Shown here: in pieces, positions 40,838 to 42,415 of the stretch
Layout of the letters: every line of letters begins with the position of its first letter
Position numbering within the stretch: position 1 is the stretch's first letter
Assembly: GCF_004310295.1 (NCBI RefSeq)
Contig: NZ_SISB01000053.1
Location: 1-42,415 of the forward strand
Direction: 5' to 3'
Length of the DNA: 42,415 nucleotides
DNA from: Pseudomonas sp. BGI-2
GTDB lineage: Bacteria; Pseudomonadota; Gammaproteobacteria; Pseudomonadales; Pseudomonadaceae
Notes under the pieces: generated by a model
Told to the model about the DNA's origin: nothing
Seen by the model: only the letters and a program-made list of their open reading frames with translations
Database searches by the model: none
Made by a program: the position numbers and the translations under genes

Positions 40838-42154
40838 TCAGTAGGCATACCTCAACATCGCATTCGGCAAATGCCGCAACGCAAAGAACCCGAACAACGC
40901 CACCAACGCCGGCAATACCAGCCACCAGACTTTTGGCGGCATGCCGTTGAGCGGTGCCTGACGCTGGTTCAACCACAAGCTCGCGGCACACACGCATGCC
41001 GCCAGCATCGCGCCGGCCAGTACATCCGTCGGCCAATGTGCGCCCAGGTACACCCGCGACAGGGCAATCGCCAGTGCCGGCAAGCAACCCAGCAGCAACC
41101 AGGTCAGGCGCATCCGCGGCGGCTGACCGCGACCGGCCAGTACGGCGAGGGTCAGGAACAACGCGAAGGAGCCCGAGGCGTGGCCGCTGGGCATGCTGTA
41201 GCTGGTCAGCGGATCGCTCAGTACTTCCGGGCGCACGCGGGCGAAAAATTGCTTGGTGAACGTGTTGCCCAAAGCAGTGAAGAGCAGGGTGCCACCGGCG
41301 AAAATCGCCTGGCGCCACTGCCGGGTGAGCAGCAGCAAGCCGGTGAGCAGGGCGCTGAACAGCAGCATGTTGCGGAATTCGCCGATCAGCGTGAAGGTGA
41401 CGGCCACTTCATCGAGCATCGGGCTGCGGTGTTCCTGCACCAGGGTCATCACACCCTGATCGAGCGCAGTCAGGTGCGGATAGCCGATAAACAGCCCTGC
41501 GAGAATCAGCAGGCTCATGCCGGCAATCAGCACCGTCGCTTTACGATGGCGGCGCATGCTGCTGGTGATGCTCAAACCCAACATGATGGCGATGCTGCCG
41601 GCGACGATACCCGCCTCAGGCCAGAAACCGTCGGGCAATGGCAGACGAATCGCTGCGCCCGTGGCCCAGCCGGGTAGCAAGTACGCGATGCTCCAGCCCG
41701 CGGCGGCCAGCAAGCTGACAGCGGCGAAACGCGGGAACGGCATGTCGAACATCCCGGCGACCATTGGCAGCATCGGGCGCAGCGGGCCGATAAAGCGCCC
41801 GACCAACAGACTGGCGATGCCGTAGCGCTGGAAATACGCTTCGGCGCCGGCGATCCATTCCGGATGATGACGCAACCCCGGCAGGCGCCGGATGTTCTGG
41901 TGGAAATGTCGGCCAATGAAGTACGAAACGATGTCGCCCAGCACGCCGGCGACGAACCCAAGCAAAAGCGTTTCGCTCAATGACAGTGCGCCGCTGCCGG
42001 CCAGTACCGCCACGGCGAACAGCAACACCGTGCCGGGCACGATCAACCCGGCAATCGCCAGGCATTCCACAAATGCCACTATGAACACCGCCGCGGCCAG
42101 CCATTGCGGGTTAGCCGACAACCAACCGGTCACGCTATCGAGCCATGGGCCCAT
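40838..42154 (-). CDS. DedA-PAP2 fusion membrane protein
   Basis: A 438-aa inner-membrane protein joining a DedA domain (about 1-200, IAGLIVPGTVLLFAVAVLAG and VGRFIGPLRPMLPMVAGMF) and a PAP2 phosphatase domain (about 215-435). The PAP2 motifs are complete: KQFFARVRP, SMPSGHAS and SRVYLGAHWPTD. PAP2 enzymes dephosphorylate lipid diphosphates such as undecaprenyl-PP, and DedA proteins are linked to lipid carrier flipping, so recycling of C55-P is a fair inference. It is convergent with the LON-domain gene, with adjacent stop codons. Confidence 0.93.
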   Translation of the reverse strand: MGPWLDSVTGWLSANPQWLAAAVFIVAFVECLAIAGLIVPGTVLLFAVAVLAGSGALSLSETLLLGFVAGVLGDIVSYFIGRHFHQNIRRLPGLRHHPEWIAGAEAYFQRYGIASLLVGRFIGPLRPMLPMVAGMFDMPFPRFAAVSLLAAAGWSIAYLLPGWATGAAIRLPLPDGFWPEAGIVAGSIAIMLGLSITSSMRRHRKATVLIAGMSLLILAGLFIGYPHLTALDQGVMTLVQEHRSPMLDEVAVTFTLIGEFRNMLLFSALLTGLLLLTRQWRQAIFAGGTLLFTALGNTFTKQFFARVRPEVLSDPLTSYSMPSGHASGSFALFLTLAVLAGRGQPPRMRLTWLLLGCLPALAIALSRVYLGAHWPTDVLAGAMLAACVCAASLWLNQRQAPLNGMPPKVWWLVLPALVALFGFFALRHLPNAMLRYAY

Positions 42155-42222
42155 AAAAACAACTCCATCTGATGTTCATTGGTCTCTTGGGACGAACGCA
42201 ATCTTCAAAACATTACAGAAAC

Positions 42223-42292
42223 CTGTGGGAGCGAGCTTGCTTGCGATGGCGGTGTATCAGGCGACATCTACTTCGACTGTCGGCCGCTATCA
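42223..42292. repeat. Truncated REPIN
   Basis: CTGTGGGAGCGAGCTTGCTT (from 42223) is the left REP half, followed by the usual inner stretch (CGGTGTATCAG). The right side ends at CTGTCGGCCGCTATC (to 42289) without the second CGAGCAAGCTCGC half, so one arm is lost. Confidence 0.7.
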
Positions 42293-42309
42293 CGCCCTGA
42301 GCCTTTCCG

Positions 42310-42415
42310 TCAACGCGGTTTTGCTGTGTCCAGCTCGCTGGTCAACGGTGAGCCGTGCCGGAGCAAGGCCTGTAAATAAACCTTTTCGTCGTACACGGTA
42401 CTGGTCTTCCAGCAC
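42310..42415 (-). CDS. C-terminal end of a gene running in from the right edge
   Basis: An open frame enters from the edge and stops at 42310-42312. It encodes the last 34 residues, including STVYDEKVYLQALLRHGSPL and ending LTSELDTAKPR. Codon third positions look like Pseudomonas coding DNA, unlike the other frames here. Too short to name a family. Confidence 0.5.
   Translation of the reverse strand, partial: CWKTSTVYDEKVYLQALLRHGSPLTSELDTAKPR

Noticed and set aside
1..42415. CRISPR array
   Set aside because: Repeats found are inverted REP-type or single palindromes; no regularly spaced direct repeats were seen.

Overview
The window reads as chromosomal DNA of a Pseudomonas of the fluorescens type. 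It is GC-rich and densely coded. Gene neighbourhoods resemble those recalled from P. aeruginosa (xseB-ispA-dxs and ribA; mpl, ubiX, cidA/lrgB; eutBC with its permease and an RpoN-type activator), and many intergenic gaps hold Pseudomonas-type REP/REPIN palindromes. No rRNA, tRNA, CRISPR array, insertion sequence or intact prophage was seen.

Layout. 1-7400: ribA, a small membrane protein and a BtuF-like binding protein on the + strand, convergent with a BtuB-like TonB receptor; then the isoprenoid genes dxs and ispA with xseB on the - strand. 7587-8815: a Fic-domain gene with a C-terminal winged helix, preceded by four alternating copies of an 11-bp operator half-site. 9007-19183: a six-gene + strand operon matching magABCDEF (E. 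coli yfaP/A/T/S/Q), built around a bacterial alpha-2-macroglobulin. 19174-21505: an accessory patch with a decayed DUF1016 gene, a RelBE-type toxin-antitoxin pair, a possible small RNA or small ORF and an orphan S24 repressor. 21541-24516: ppa, a 164-nt hairpin element, mtfA, dedA and a GNAT gene. 24637-32213: ethanolamine catabolism (eutC, eutB, permease, aldehyde dehydrogenase) divergent from its sigma-54 activator. 32250-42154: a J-domain protein, mpl, ubiX, a small lipoprotein, an NAD(P)-binding protein, a MORN-repeat C13-type peptidase lipoprotein, a MaoC protein, cidA/lrgB, a LON-domain protein and a DedA-PAP2 fusion. A partial gene lies at each edge.

How the genes work together. The eut block imports ethanolamine, deaminates it with the adenosylcobalamin enzyme EutBC and oxidises the acetaldehyde; no microcompartment genes are present. 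The BtuF/BtuB-like genes about 20 kb away could serve cobalamin uptake. The mag operon looks like a periplasmic assembly. MagD has lost the thioester Cys. MagC carries a Cys/His pattern like NlpC/P60 enzymes. MagE joins a transpeptidase-like domain, a SpoIID-like domain and a C-terminal HExxH. This mix of wall-directed signatures next to a protease-trapping scaffold is the most intriguing part of the window.

Other points worth checking are an S24 repressor whose catalytic Ser has become Gly, two 20-bp inverted repeats 33 bp apart upstream of a good -24/-12 promoter in front of the ethanolamine genes, and a possible RsmA-type hairpin in the mag leader. Functions are assigned from remembered family motifs; no database search was possible.
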